In this document: positions 1-10,804 of the stretch, in pieces
Position numbering within the stretch: position 1 is the first letter of the stretch
How the letters are laid out: every line of letters starts with the position of its first letter
Origin: Cheiracanthium punctorium
Lineage: Eukaryota > Arthropoda > Arachnida > Araneae > Cheiracanthiidae
Direction of reading: 5' to 3'
Assembly (NCBI GenBank): GCA_038373885.1
Contig: JAWZYV010011911.1
Span: forward strand, 1-64,000
DNA length: 64,000 bases
The notes under the pieces: model-generated
What the model was told of the DNA's origin: nothing
Databases searched by the model: none
What the model saw: the letters and a program-made list of their open reading frames with translations, nothing else
Translations under genes and position numbers: made by a program

Positions 1-1091
1 TCTTTCAAAAATATCTCCAACGTTAGGAACAGATATTTGTTTTTCCCTTCTTTCAGATACCCAAGATAATGTCTTCAAGAACATTTAAGAAAAGGATGTG
101 CCACGAGCAAGTACTCCTTTAAGATGATGCTATTTTAAAGAACATATCATTTGGCAAGGCAATCTTGAAAAAGTCAAAGCACCTGGTGTCCAGTGGGAAT
201 AACTTTTCGCTTTATTTTTTAAACTTTTGTATGTTTCTTGTTGGGTCAATTCAGATTTTCATTTTATGAAACTTCAAAAGTTTTTTTTACTACGCTGCAT
301 TAAAGCATTAAATGAAATATATAAAAGTTTTGGCTGTTCCTCTTTTGAACTTATGTGAATAAAAGACAGAATGATGTGATGCCAAACTTTTTTAATCAAG
401 CGCGTAGCTCTAGATATAGTTTTCGGGATTTAAGGTCACACACTCTGGACATGAAAAGTAATAAGCAACGAAACATGATTGTATTGTAAAAGAAACTTAA
501 AAATAACTTTTTTATATAAAAAAATGATTTTAAATATTTAACATATTTCTATTACAAAGATAAATATATTTTCAGAAATGTATATATTCGATGTTGTTGT
601 TCGAATGATATAACTCACAATACTCAGCCTTCTAAATACAGATGTTTTTGGTACTTTTAGGTAAAAAAGTAAATAATTTTTGATGACTTGCACTCATAAA
701 TAGTGGGTTTCAACTGTTCTTAAAATTCATGCATCAACAAAATTTAGGTATTTTCTAGATTTTCTATTGAAATCTCCGTATTGGAATAGGGTACATGACA
801 ATTTCATAGTTTACAATAAAATAGAAAAGAATAATGTTTATTGTACTAAATGGAAGGAGTTTTGTGACACGTAAGTTAGCGGGGGTGCGTGGAAGAATTG
901 CAGTCTATGGGTAGTAACTGACGAAAATATAATTAAATCTTGCTAAATTTAAAAAAAAAATTATATTATAAAGGTATAAATAATTATAATACATTTTTTA
1001 CTTGATAAATAACGGGTTTAGGAATGACAGATTATTTAGGAGGATAAACAAAATTCCCATGAATTAATCACATCGTATGGACATTTTTCTT
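1..1091. other. AT-rich stretch without recognised gene
   Basis: I see no open frame with a recognisable motif, no splice-bounded exon and no terminal repeat here. It holds poly-A/T runs (for example near 950 and 520) and ordinary AT-rich sequence. It could be intron or intergenic DNA. Confidence 0.5.
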
Positions 1092-1279
1092 TAAAGACTA
1101 TGCCCTGGGTCTGGGCTCGAATCCCGGCTTCGGCTTGGGTGTTATCTAGTCCGTCCCTTCACAAGGGTAACGCTGGCAGCCCACTGGTGCTCCCATTATA
1201 GTATATCCAATACTGGCACTTGTAGTGTCTAATGCCTAATCACAAGTATCCGACTATCCGTCCGTTATTTAAAAAAAAA
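1092..1279 (+). mobile_element. tRNA-derived SINE fragment
   Basis: A pol III B-box-like motif, GGGCTCGAATCCCGG, lies at 1113-1127 in tRNA-like context. It is followed by a body containing CAAGGGTAACGCTGGCAGCC and an A-run at about 1269. The same body phrase recurs on the minus strand at 43.0-43.1 kb, which supports a dispersed SINE family rather than a tRNA gene. The A-box is weak, so the 5' end may be truncated. Family membership is inferred from these two copies only. Confidence 0.55.
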
Positions 1280-1584
1280 GGTTTCGATGATGTATATCTA
1301 TTGTAAATGCCATCCAGTTTAGATAAATGTGTTCTAGTAACAAAGAAATGTGGAAAAATATTATTAAAATAAAACCTGACAAAAATAAATCATGATCAAA
1401 AGAGGTATATGCATTTAACAGCTCTTAAATACTTCATGTTCCATTTTGAAGAAAAAACATTTTTTTCTTGAAATAAAAGAATATCAACTTTCTTTATAAG
1501 AAATGAGAAATGAAATAAATAAGAAACTGTTTTTATCAATATAAAAAAAAATACACTCCGCCATCTAACAATCAACCTTAACTA

Positions 1585-2993
1585 CACTGCTGGCCACCCA
1601 AATTGCAACACCAAGAAAAACAAGAGATATCACAACAAAATTTATTGTGTAGATAACATGTTGACCAAGTAACAAATGATTAAATTTACAGCATTCTATG
1701 AAGCGTGGTTCCTGCCAAAATCAGTACCCAGAGTAGCCGCCGTTGTTGGAGATCACAGCTGCCACACGCCTCGGCATTGATTCAAAGAGACTTTGAATGT
1801 GTTCTTGGGGTACAGCAGACCAAGCAGCTTCCACACGTTGCCAAAGTTGATCTGGTGTGACAGCTGGGGATGAACTCTGGGTCAGTCGTTGAGCAACCAT
1901 GGACCACATGTTTTCTATCGGCGAAAGATCCGGAGAGCGCGCCGGCCAGGGAAGCAATTCAATCTGGTGATTGACGAAGAACCCTTGGACAATGCGTGCC
2001 ACGTGTGGCCGTGCATTATCCTGCTGAAATATGGCTGTTGGCAAGCCCTGAAGGTAAGAAAGGACAACTGGCTCCAACACCTCGGAGATGTAGCGCTGGC
2101 TGGTTAAAGTACCGGCAATGCGTACTAGAGGAGTGCGAGAGAGATATCCGATACCGCCCCATACCATAATACCCGGTGCAGGACCAGTGTGACGGTGCAT
2201 AATGCAGCTGTTCAGCATCCTCTCTCCACGGTGTCTCCAGACTCGAATCCGACCGTCGTGGTGTTGCATACAGAAGCGTGACTCGTCAGTAAAGAGAATT
2301 TCATTCCATTCTGTCGTCCACATCCTTCTTTCATCGCACCATTGGCGGCGGAGACGTCTGTGGTTCCGCGTCAGAGGTAGACAAAGCAACGGACGTCTTG
2401 CGGACAGACCATTCTGCTGTAAACGACGTCGAATGGTACGCGCAGACACTGGATGATGCGTTACAGACTGAATCTGCTGTGATATGGTTCGCGATGTGAC
2501 TGAGCGGTCCGTCACTGCCATGCGTACAATCTGCCTGTCATCACGTGACGTGGTGCACTGAGGTCGATGCGGTCGATCACGTCTGTCCGTCGTACCCTCC
2601 TGCACCCAACGATCACATATCCGCATCACAGTTGTTTGGTTTCGTCCAATACGACGACCGATTTCCCTGAAAGATAACCCACAATCTCGGTATGCCACTA
2701 TCCTTCCTCTGTCAAACTCGGATACTTGATCAAAAGATGATCGTTGTTTCCTACGAGGCATAATTTATCGTTTTTTTGAAAAAAAAGCAAGAAAAACACA
2801 ATTGCTGTACTTGAAACCGTCGAAATCTCCAAGCCTTAAATAGCGCTTTGAGGTGGCGCCACAGGCGCGCTTGATGTGCGTCTGCGCTGAAATTCTAATC
2901 ATTTGCATATCTCACCTCAGCTAATGCATGTTGTAAATTTCATATTATTTGCATGCTTCCTTCAGGGTGTTGCATTTACGATGGCCAGCAGTG
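1585..2993 (-). mobile_element. Intact Tc1-type DNA transposon (copy A)
   Basis: A complete 1409-bp Tc1/mariner element. Imperfect terminal inverted repeats of about 28 bp begin CACTGCTGGCCA at both ends and share TGCAACACC further in. It is flanked by the TA dinucleotide expected as target duplication (1583-1584 and 2994-2995). It carries one uninterrupted transposase gene on the minus strand with an AATAAA signal (as TTTATT at 1641-1646) after the stop. A near-identical copy lies inverted at 39016-40421. The three-base length difference between them matches one missing codon in the other copy. Intact gene, intact ends and intact TA flanks suggest a recent insertion. Confidence 0.95.
1721..2761 (-). 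CDS. Tc1 family transposase (copy A), DD34E
   Basis: A 346-residue protein, the usual length for Tc1 transposases, which excise and insert their own element at TA sites by cut and paste. The N-terminal half is a paired-type DNA-binding region: a first helix-turn-helix around residues 28-52 (GLSFREIGRRIGRNQTT), a basic linker near 56-68, and a second around 105-120 (VSARTIRRRLQQNGL). The basic start PRRKQR may aid nuclear entry. The catalytic core shows D159 in FTDESRF, D248 in QQDNARPH and E283 in SPIENMW. The last two are separated by 34 residues, giving DD34E. No stop or frameshift is present and the start lies about 230 bp inside the element's 5' end. It differs from copy B at a few residues and keeps one Arg that B lacks. 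Activity is inferred from intactness only. Confidence 0.95.
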   Translation of the reverse strand: MPRRKQRSSFDQVSEFDRGRIVAYRDCGLSFREIGRRIGRNQTTVMRICDRWVQEGTTDRRDRPHRPQCTTSRDDRQIVRMAVTDRSVTSRTISQQIQSVTHHPVSARTIRRRLQQNGLSARRPLLCLPLTRNHRRLRRQWCDERRMWTTEWNEILFTDESRFCMQHHDGRIRVWRHRGERMLNSCIMHRHTGPAPGIMVWGGIGYLSRTPLVRIAGTLTSQRYISEVLEPVVLSYLQGLPTAIFQQDNARPHVARIVQGFFVNHQIELLPWPARSPDLSPIENMWSMVAQRLTQSSSPAVTPDQLWQRVEAAWSAVPQEHIQSLFESMPRRVAAVISNNGGYSGY

Positions 2994-2995
2994 TA

Positions 2996-3675
2996 TAATG
3001 TATTACTTGTATGCAAAAATGTATTGACTGAACTGAATTTTATGGAACTTTTTTCTTACAATAAGTCATAATAACGGCATTTTTTTCGGTACTACACGAA
3101 AATACACACGCGTTGACGTTATGTTTGTGCTAGTAATGTTTCCAACTTTATTTCTCCCATGGTACCAATACAGTTATTTTATTGTCATTAGAAACCTAAT
3201 AGCCGGCAGCTACTTTTAGTTCCAGTGAGAATTATTTACTGACATTGATGGAAAAGAATGTATATCTGAGTATCAACATTTCAGGAAAATTATTATGAAA
3301 TGAACTCTAATGGAACACTTAAAAAAAAACAATATTTTTTATTTTAATACTAGACTTCAAGATTGTTTTAGTGTGATTTAAATTTTTAGAGATTTTCGAT
3401 CTGATAGACATTTATATGAAGCTCTTAATCTTGTTTTATAGACCGTTAACTGCATGTTTGCTGTTTCTGAAAGTAAAAGCACATTTATGGTGCTGGATAC
3501 GATTCCCAGATTTTCTGAAAAAAAGAGTTGTGGTGTGAGTTATCACGAAGGAAATATCTGCGTATTTGTTTGTTTGGACGTGGTAGATCATGTTAGAAAA
3601 AATGGAGGGGTTTTATTTTTTAAATCTTTATTGGAGATTTCTTGCACATTTTATCGTTGTTGCTGCGGTGTTATG
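2996..3675. other. AT-rich stretch without recognised gene
   Basis: Ordinary AT-rich sequence. The open frames here are short, have no recognisable motif and look like chance. Confidence 0.45.
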
Positions 3676-3812
3676 TTATAGCAAGAGTACGTGGGGGGCG
3701 TCTTCCTGCTTATCTGAAGAATTTTTAGAGAGTTCTAACACGTATTCACGTAACATCTGGAGAAAAACGACCGGTTAGACAGATTCAGACCGTTAGATGG
3801 ATCGCTGGGAAA
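3676..3812 (-). mobile_element. SINE body fragment (degenerate)
   Basis: Read on the minus strand, this contains CTAACGGTCTG, then TTTCTCCAGATGTTACGTGA and ATACGTGTTAGAAC. These match the body of the better preserved SINE at 44.6-44.9 kb. The tRNA-like head and tail are not clear. I call it a decayed fragment of that family. Confidence 0.45.
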
Positions 3813-4390
3813 CAGGCCAAATTTTTTTGAGTACAAATAAGAATCAGTGATCATGGGAGCTCATACACGTTGGTAGGGAGGGGCGATAGTCCCTACCCAG
3901 CTCCTATATTATTATGATTTACGTACTGGTATACCACAGAAGTGCTTCAACACTAAATGCTGTATCTTTCTGGAGCAGGACCCTTGACTTCTCCCCCCCT
4001 CCAAACAATCATATCTCTATCCATGCCAGTGATGTCTTTAAATGGTGAACTTCAGTTATCCGTGGACGGATTCTTCAGTGTTCTATGCAAAAATCAGAAG
4101 AAAGAAAGAAAATAAAATAAAGCTTTTTGTCAAGTGCTTTTGTATTCTGTATCAAAATTACATCAAGACTAGAAAGACGAGTGCCTCTTTACATTGTGTT
4201 TTTTACACTGTCCTTTTTTAACAACTAAGAAATAACGTAGTACACCTATTTCCAAAAATCAGGGATGAGATTCACAAAAAAGGAAAAAGTCTGAAAGAAT
4301 GTTCGAGCATTTGAGCAATAACTATTGATGAGTTTCATGAGATGAGAAATGATACTGATGAGATGATAATAATACTGATATTAAATCTAT

Positions 4391-4412
4391 CATATATATA
4401 TATATATATATA
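4391..4412. repeat. (TA)n microsatellite
   Basis: Alternating TA of about 20 bases within AT-rich DNA. Confidence 0.85.
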
Positions 4413-4769
4413 TGGATAATTTTACCTTAATAAAAAATTTAGAACATTTTTGGAGAATTTAAAAACTGAATTTTCCTGAAAAATCAAAAAAGTAGGAAAA
4501 TCAGACAAAAGTCTGAAGAATCTCATCCCTGAAAAATTAAAGAAAAATCACAAAAAAACGATAACTCGCTTAAAATAAAAGCCAATCCGTATGAAACATG
4601 AATATGGTGTCAAATAAATGTTATTGAGTAAAACTGCAGTACGCAAGTTACTCGCGTTGCAACCAGAATAAATTAATTACTAGAAGAATAAAACTACATC
4701 TTTGAGATCAAGCCTGCAACATTTGCTGTGACTGTGAGGTAAGAAATCGGGGATAGCCAATTCGTAGCA

Positions 4770-5157
4770 ATGTCCTCCAGGCATCATTAAGGGAGAAGAA
4801 CTGCGATGGAGAACTATTGGGAGACTACAGGCAGGACAAAGTCAGACACACTAAATGTCAGTCGTCTGTGGTTCATTGATTTTAGCAACGATTTCTAACG
4901 ATAGATTCAGCATCCAGAATGTTTATCCAAGGACGACCATCTGTTACGACCATTGCCGATGGCAGATATTTTTCGTTATGGGCACGGAGGAATAGAGCCG
5001 CAACTCCGGCTCAACTCAGATACTCCCTTGCTGTAGCTACCGGATGGTTGGTGCGAACTTCAACAGTGCGTAGAATGCTTCACGAAGATGGTCTATACAC
5101 GAGGAGACAAGCCATTTGCGTGACCCTCTCACCACGCCACAGAAGTGAACGTTTCAT
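4770..5157 (+). pseudogene. Tc1-like transposase, broken N-terminal part
   Basis: A relic of the DNA-binding half of a Tc1 transposase from a lineage different from the intact copies. The likely start reads MSSRHH. After a frameshift the sequence continues as EELRWRTIGRLQAGQSQ, the first helix-turn-helix region. Further on it reads GRPSVTTIADGRYFSLWARR and then STVRRMLHEDGLYTRR, matching the GRPR-like linker and second helix-turn-helix of the family. A stop and at least one frameshift interrupt the early part. The catalytic DDE domain is absent: the frame ends three bases before the TTAA of the adjacent MITE at 5160. It cannot make a functional enzyme. Confidence 0.75.
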
Positions 5158-5159
5158 TA

Positions 5160-5443
5160 TTAACGCATTTGTGCCTGGATATTTTTGCGACATTCTTCGA
5201 TTTTTACTGATAACAGAAATAATAGATAAATTTCTGATGTCAACTTCTTGAACAAGGGATGATTTCTTTTAAAATCACTATGCACAAAAATCAAAATATC
5301 AACATCCTACTTGGTCATGTTAAAATATTTTGTAGAGTTGAGGCTCAATACTCATGAATAAAGGCTAGGAAAAATAAATAACGTTTTCGACTAATAGCGA
5401 AAATGCCGTCCCAAAAAAGGGACACAAGGCATAAATGGGTTAA
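5160..5443. mobile_element. TTAA-flanked MITE, unit 1
   Basis: A 284-bp unit bounded by TTAA at 5160-5163 and 5440-5443. The right terminus reads inward CCCATTTATGCCT. The left has drifted (CGCATTTGTGCCT). TTAA targets with CCC-type termini are characteristic of the piggyBac superfamily, so this is probably a non-autonomous relative; Kolobok-type elements also use TTAA. No coding capacity. Confidence 0.72.
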
Positions 5444-5723
5444 CCCATTCGTGCCTGGATATTTTTGCGACTTTCTTCGATTTTTGCTTACACCAGCAGT
5501 AATTGATAAATTTCTGATGTCAACTTTTTGAACAAGGCATGATTTCATTTAAAATCATTATGTATAAAAATTGAAATGTCAACATCCTACTTGGCCATAT
5601 TAAAATATTTTGTGGAATTGAGGTTCAATACTCGCGAATAAAGGCTAGGAAAAATAAATAACGTTTTCGACTGATAGCGAAAATGCCGTCCAAAAAAAGG
5701 GACGCTAGGCATAAATGGGTTAA
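5440..5723. mobile_element. TTAA-flanked MITE, unit 2
   Basis: A second copy of the same MITE in the same orientation, sharing the central TTAA (5440-5443) with unit 1 and ending at TTAA 5720-5723. Its termini are better preserved: CCCATTCGTGCCT on the left and CCCATTTATGCCT on the right. The body is highly similar to unit 1 throughout, including the AAATGCCGTC motif and the A-rich tract before the right end. Confidence 0.78.
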
Positions 5724-5880
5724 CGTATAACAATGAAATAAGAAATAAAAACTCTTCACAAGATACACTTCACAGATTTCTCATCCAAATGAGTAAGACA
5801 TTTGGATTCACTTGAGTGTGCCTGTAAAATAATTGTTTTTTAGTTGTTTGAAATATTCGAATATTTAAGATATAAATCGG

Positions 5881-6476
5881 AATGACACATATAAATTTCC
5901 TAAAAATCTATTCATATGTACGGCAGTTAGACGGACGGTCGGATTCACGGACAAACTGAAATCACTCGAATTCTTTAGAACGCTCCTGGAGAACTATAAA
6001 TGATACAGACATTATTTTCGATGAAGGGATTTATTTTGAATCCTTAATAACAAACATAAATTGTATTTTGTTTGAATTATTCTAATTTCTAAAATACGCT
6101 TTAGAAAGTGAGTACTCTTAAAACATTATGTATTGGTAATTTCAGGGTGATACTATAACAGAGCTTTAAATGCTACATACACTATTTTGAAATAAAAGTT
6201 TTTTCTTGTAATTCTTATTAACGTACATTGACTTTACTTTGTTTGAAATAGCCGAATACCTCTAAAACACGTTTTAAAAATGATATTCCGGAAAGCGTAT
6301 TGTATTGCATTATTTTGGGTACTCGTGTAAAAGAAATATAAAAGCTACGTACACCATTTTCAATAGGTCAAATGGTACAATACACAGGAATGACACAGAT
6401 AAATTTCCTAATAATCTATTCATCTTTACGACAGTTAGACGGACGGTCGGATTCACGGACAAACTGAAATCATGAA
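5881..6476. repeat. Direct repeats ~92 bp, ~505 bp apart
   Basis: The segments 5881-5972 and 6386-6476 are near-identical. Both contain AATGACACA, TAAATTTCCTAA, then AGACGGACGGTCGG and CACGGACAAACTGAAATCA. Between and after them are diverged copies of a ~60-bp module (GCGTAATGTATT ... TTTTGAG ... CCTGTA ... ACTAT) also found in Helitrons and tandem repeats elsewhere in the window. This looks like decayed non-coding transposon sequence. Confidence 0.7.
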
Positions 6477-8400
6477 TGCTTTTTAATCTTGTTCGAAAGA
6501 ATTAAGAGGCTATTCAAAATGTATGTCTCTTATTTAAGTAAATAAATTCAAAATAAAGCTCTAATTCAATCTAAAAATTCTAGAAACTCTACACCGGCTC
6601 TTCTTGGAGTGGAAAACTATTGAAATATATTGAATCAATTTCTCTTTCCTTCCATGAAACTTTTTTTTGCCAACGTATCTTTATATTTTTATTCCATAAG
6701 AGTCTCAATTTCAAATTGCATATGTTGCCAGAACGTGCACGTGATAAATACTGCCAATAGAGCTATAAAAACAAATACTTTGGATCAGGTTTTTTGAAAT
6801 ATCTACTATATAAGGATCGATTCGATTTTTTTTTTCAGGAATTGGTATTCATTAAAAAGAAAATGCGTGAATACTTTTTGATTAACCAAATTACTTTTTA
6901 TATATTTTCTTCATTAAATATTCACTGGCTGATTATATCTGTTTTTTTTTAAAAACATATGTTTTAAAGTTAAGCTCAGATTTAAAGTAAATGAACAATT
7001 TAATAAATATTTCAGACGTGAAATTGAACTTAATTTTTTTAATTGAATTAAGCACATCCAAATTATGTTATCGAAATTTATATTTTTTAATAGTTAAAGT
7101 GACTAAATTTTTGATGATTGTTTTTCCTTTCAATCTGTAAAACAAACAATCAAACAAAAAAGAACAATAAAGAAAGATAATTTAATTAGATTTCAACTTT
7201 TAAAATAATAGCAAGCTACCCTTTTACTAAAGTAGGATACTCCTTCTGAATATTTTAGATATTATTTGCGGTCACAAATTACTAAAATATAAATAAATAT
7301 AATCTTAATAAATATAGAGTATCTAATATTTTTTTAAATACATAAAGATTAAATTATTTAGTGCAGAAGAACAAGTATTTAACAGTATATTATGATAATT
7401 TGCAAATACCCTGATATCTCAACAATACAGTTATGTTTATTTTACTTTATTTGCACGACTAATCACAAATTAAATTCATCACACGTCGGAAAATGTCACT
7501 GGATCATACATCATCTAGATTCGGTGTCAGAAGACATTATGTCAGTTTCATATATATTTAATAGTTCCAGACACAGGCAGAATTATAAGTACCTCTAAAT
7601 TTCACCTAACTATCGTGATGTCTCTACACGTGTTTGTTGACGTAAACAAATCTGTAATTAGTTTAGTAATAAATCACGTTGCGGTATTTTAGTAACTTCA
7701 TCAATTTTTGTTATAATTTTACATTCAACATACGTTGATCATTGAATCTGTGATTTATTACATTTTTCTGTGTCGTTATGAGAATTACAGTATTTAAGCA
7801 ATATGATTATTTTAAATTGTATTAATCATGCTTTCAGAAAAATAGCAAAATAAGTAAATATGATTAAGTAAATATGATGTATAATTAATGTGCAATATAT
7901 TTAAAAGAATGTCCATTACTTTTGTTCAATGATTCATATTTTTATTGCTACAAATAGCAGCCTATTTATTGGCACAACCAACAATCTTTTAAAAAACTAC
8001 TCTACCTTTTTGAATCAAAACTGAGATTGGTTTCATAAGAGGATGATTGGTTCTCTGCGGATGCAAACTCGATGATACAGCAGTATTAAATATAGCATTT
8101 CAATTTTTTACAGTTAATCAAGAGTTATGCGATCCGTGTTCATGCGTACAAATGAACATTGTGGACGTCACGCCAAAACCTTTCAAATTGGATGGTACAT
8201 ACATACAAAGATATGTAATGACGTAATGATAAAATCAGTCATGGGCATTAGTTATGACATTCTTATCAACAGCTCAATACCGAAAGTTCTCATGGTTGCA
8301 GTACTTTTGTTATGTACAAAGATGTAAATTTTATATATATATGCATATAAGATATAAAATTAAACTTTCTCTCGAAATTTAAAATTTCTGTTATCTTTCT
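6477..8400. other. AT-rich stretch without recognised gene
   Basis: Long AT-rich region with homopolymer runs. The short open frames (for example 7392-7598 and 8127-8327) show no recognisable domain, so I do not call them. Confidence 0.5.
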
Positions 8401-8745
8401 TCAAAATTGCATAAGGGCGTAGCAACTTTCGTTTTCCAACAAAGGATTTCCGTCTGCATCTAAATTTAATAAAGGCGCATTTGATATATCCCCCCTCTTA
8501 TACAAGGTTCTGTGGCTCCATAACTCTGAAGTATATCCTGGGGTTATGATATCCGGCAATTTTAATACCCAATAAATGCTCTTTTTTGGATTATGTGCTA
8601 CTGTATAAACCATGTGATCTTCACTAAGTTTCAGGACTGATATCAGAACAACTTTTTCGTAATTTCTGTTGCCATGCAAATTTGTATCAAATGTTAATAA
8701 AAATCTGATGTGTCCAACACATAACTTCCTTGCACGTCTATTAAA
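8401..8745 (-). CDS. Unknown open frame, possible terminal exon or pseudogene
   Basis: A 114-codon open stretch ending in TGA. I do not recognise the family. The peptide has balanced, non-repetitive composition with soluble-protein character (segments such as YTVAHNPKKSIYWVLKLPD and LLNLDADGNPLLENES), unlike the poly-Lys/Phe/Tyr peptides that AT-rich noise produces here. No ATG lies near its upstream limit. On the minus strand an AG follows a T-rich tract (TTTTTGATTTAATAG) just upstream, which could be a splice acceptor. An overlapping frame just upstream reads ENIFDLIDVQGSYVLDTSDF, so a frameshifted pseudogene is equally possible. No partner exon or poly-A signal was identified. Confidence 0.35.
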   Translation of the reverse strand, partial: FNRRARKLCVGHIRFLLTFDTNLHGNRNYEKVVLISVLKLSEDHMVYTVAHNPKKSIYWVLKLPDIITPGYTSELWSHRTLYKRGDISNAPLLNLDADGNPLLENESCYALMQF

Positions 8746-8884
8746 TCAAAAATATTTTCGACGCCCTTCCTCTAAACTTATTTGTTTGAAAGAGATAAAA
8801 TATAAATAATAGTAAGGTTTAGCGATTTCCAGCCAAATATTTCGATATCGCCAAGCTGAGTTCAATTTGAAAGATTTCCTTCTG

Positions 8885-9420
8885 ACATTTTATTTGGCGA
8901 TATTTCACCTAAAGCCGACAAACTTGAAATAGTTTGCGAGATTTTGGGGATAGCCAAAGTAGTCATTGACCACAGGCTTTTAATGAATTGAATGCATCCT
9001 CAATGTACTGAAAGTCACTTGGCTCACCCTGTAAATAAATTCCCAGTCAATTGCTGTCAAAAAAGATATTGAAAACAGTTAGATATTACAATAATAGTTC
9101 TAAATACAAAAGTTCAAAATTCTACGGGTTAAAGTTTTAGAGTTACACAAAATATGAAATAATTTTTGACGAGAAATTCGGCGATATTTCGGCGAAACTC
9201 ATCAATGTCGACGACATTTGACGAGATTTTAAGCATGGAGCAAACAATGACAGATTATTGCCAAATTTGGCGATATTTCGCCAAAACTCGCCAAGAACGA
9301 TGAGAAATGGCGATACATTAGGCATGGTCCAACTGACTGACTATCGCCAAATTTGGCGATATTTCGGCAAAACTCGCCAAGGTCGAGGACAGACGGCGAG
9401 ATTTTGGGCATGTACCAAAC
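8885..9420. repeat. 86-89-bp tandem repeat with GCCAAATTTGGCGATATTT core
   Basis: The phrase GGCGATATTTCG recurs at 9180, 9269 and 9355 (spacings 89 and 86), with a diverged copy near 8890. Each unit carries a small palindrome, GCCAAATTTGGC, and repeats of CGCCAA / TTGGCG, for example AAACTCGCCAAG, giving strong foldback potential. Open frames here on the minus strand repeat the same peptide words because of the DNA repeat and are not genes. Confidence 0.8.
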
Positions 9421-9904
9421 AATGACTGTCTACAGTTCTATTATATTGAAGATGTCCATAGACATTAAAGTACTGAAATTCTCTTCGGTGGTCCTGTAAA
9501 TAAACTCTCCAGTAGATTGGAACCTCAATGCACAATTAGATGTTACAACAATCTTATATATGAAATTTCATAAAAGTTTTTGAGATTTGAGAGTTGAATA
9601 TGCACACACGTACACCAAAAGTCGCCAAGCTTGGCGACTTTTGGCATAGTTCTTGAGGTTGGCACGTGACCGTGGTCGGACCATTACCTAACTTAGGTAG
9701 GACGGTATTGTGCTTGAAATGGATGAATGCCCCTAAAATTGCCATTGACCGTAATGTATTGGAAATCTTTTGAGTGTTCCTGTAGCAGAACTATAAATGA
9801 TAAAGACCCTTTTTTTAATGGAGAAATTCATTTTCTAACTCTTTACAGCATATATCACTTCTGAGTCGATTGAAATAGCCCAATACCTCTAAAAAACGAT
9901 TTGA

Positions 9905-10423
9905 TGAATTTCGGCCCATAAAGCGTAATGTATTTCAAATCTTTTGGGCGGTTCTGTAGATAAACTATCCTGTCGAATGGAATCGAAAGGGGAGGTGCAC
10001 AACTAGATGTTACAACTATCCAAAATATGAAGTTTCGACATTCTACGCCTAATAGTTTTTGAGATATGCGAGTTTAATGAATTTCGGCCCATTGAGCGTA
10101 ATGTATTTCGAATGTTTTGGGCGGTCCTGTAGATAAACTATCCAGTCGAATGGAACCAAAAGGGGAGGTGCACAACTAGATGTTACAACTATCCAAAATA
10201 TGAAGTTCCGACATTCTACACCAAATAGTTTTTGAGTTAGGCGAGTTTAATGAATTTCGGCCCATAGAGCGTAATGTATTTCGAATCTTTTGGACGGTCC
10301 TGTACATAAACTATCCATTCGATTGCGACCAAATGGGAAGGTGCACAACTAGATCATAGAACAACCCTAAATATCAAATCTCAACATTCTACGACCAATA
10401 GTTTTTGAGATATGCGAGTTACA
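9905..10423. repeat. 173-bp tandem repeat, three copies
   Basis: Units start at 9905, 10078 and 10251 with TGAATTTCGGCCCAT, an exact 173-bp period. Each holds GCGTAATGTATTTC, CGGTCCTGTA (C/T variants), AGGTGCACAACTAGAT and ATAGTTTTTGAG. Diverged partial copies precede them (about 9460-9600 and 9740-9800). The array is followed by TACGTACGTACGTACAGACG and then a terminal hairpin. It resembles the body of a non-autonomous element rather than a centromeric satellite. Confidence 0.85.
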
Positions 10424-10632
10424 TACATACGTACGTACGTACAGACGGTATGGAAAAACTGTCCACAATAGACTCGCCGCTGGTCAAAATGAGTTGCAGA
10501 CGCGTTAATAGGATCGTGCATGCTAGCCTAAGATCAGATGCATCAAAAAAATTCTTAAAATGAAATTTAGAGGTAGTCAAAATCGGTTTTTTTTTGTCGA
10601 AATTTGGCCCCCAAAATTTTTCGGGATCACAT

Positions 10633-10660
10633 TACTTCCTTATACTACGTACAAGGAAGT
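10633..10660. repeat. Terminal hairpin ACTTCCTT...AAGGAAGT
   Basis: ACTTCCTT and AAGGAAGT form a perfect 8-bp stem around an 11-base loop at the right edge of the repeat-rich block. A 14-base match to the reverse complement of this end (one mismatch) sits at 8724-8737, which could mark the other terminus of a ~1.9-kb element. The terminus assignment is inference. Confidence 0.55.
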
Positions 10661-10675
10661 AAAAATATGTTCTGA

Positions 10676-10804
10676 ATCAGAAGTGTGGAAAAACTTACGT
10701 CAGCAGCCGCAGACCTGAATACCAGTGATTCATCCTCCAGCGACCTTTGGACATCTTTCAACAACGGCGACCAGCTCGGTGATCAAAGCCAGTGTCCCGC
10801 CTGA
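10676..10804 (+). CDS. Possible short 3' exon of unknown gene
   Basis: A 42-codon open frame with visibly higher GC than its surroundings, ending in TGA. The peptide runs SVEKLTSAAADLNTSDSSSS and then DLWTSFNNGDQLGDQSQCPA, which looks like real low-complexity Ser/Asp-rich C-terminal protein sequence. An AG at 10679-10680 could be an acceptor, but the pyrimidine tract before it is poor. AATAAA-like sequence lies about 50 bp downstream. On the opposite strand a GTAAGT occurs at the other edge, but all three frames there are stopped. I do not recognise the gene, and it may be chance. Confidence 0.27.
   Translation: MRSVEKLTSAAADLNTSDSSSSDLWTSFNNGDQLGDQSQCPA

Noticed and set aside
1889..2456. 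Open frames opposite the Tc1 transposase (and the mirrored ones at 39553-40117)
   Set aside because: Antisense shadows of the transposase gene; they appear in both copies only because the copies are near-identical.
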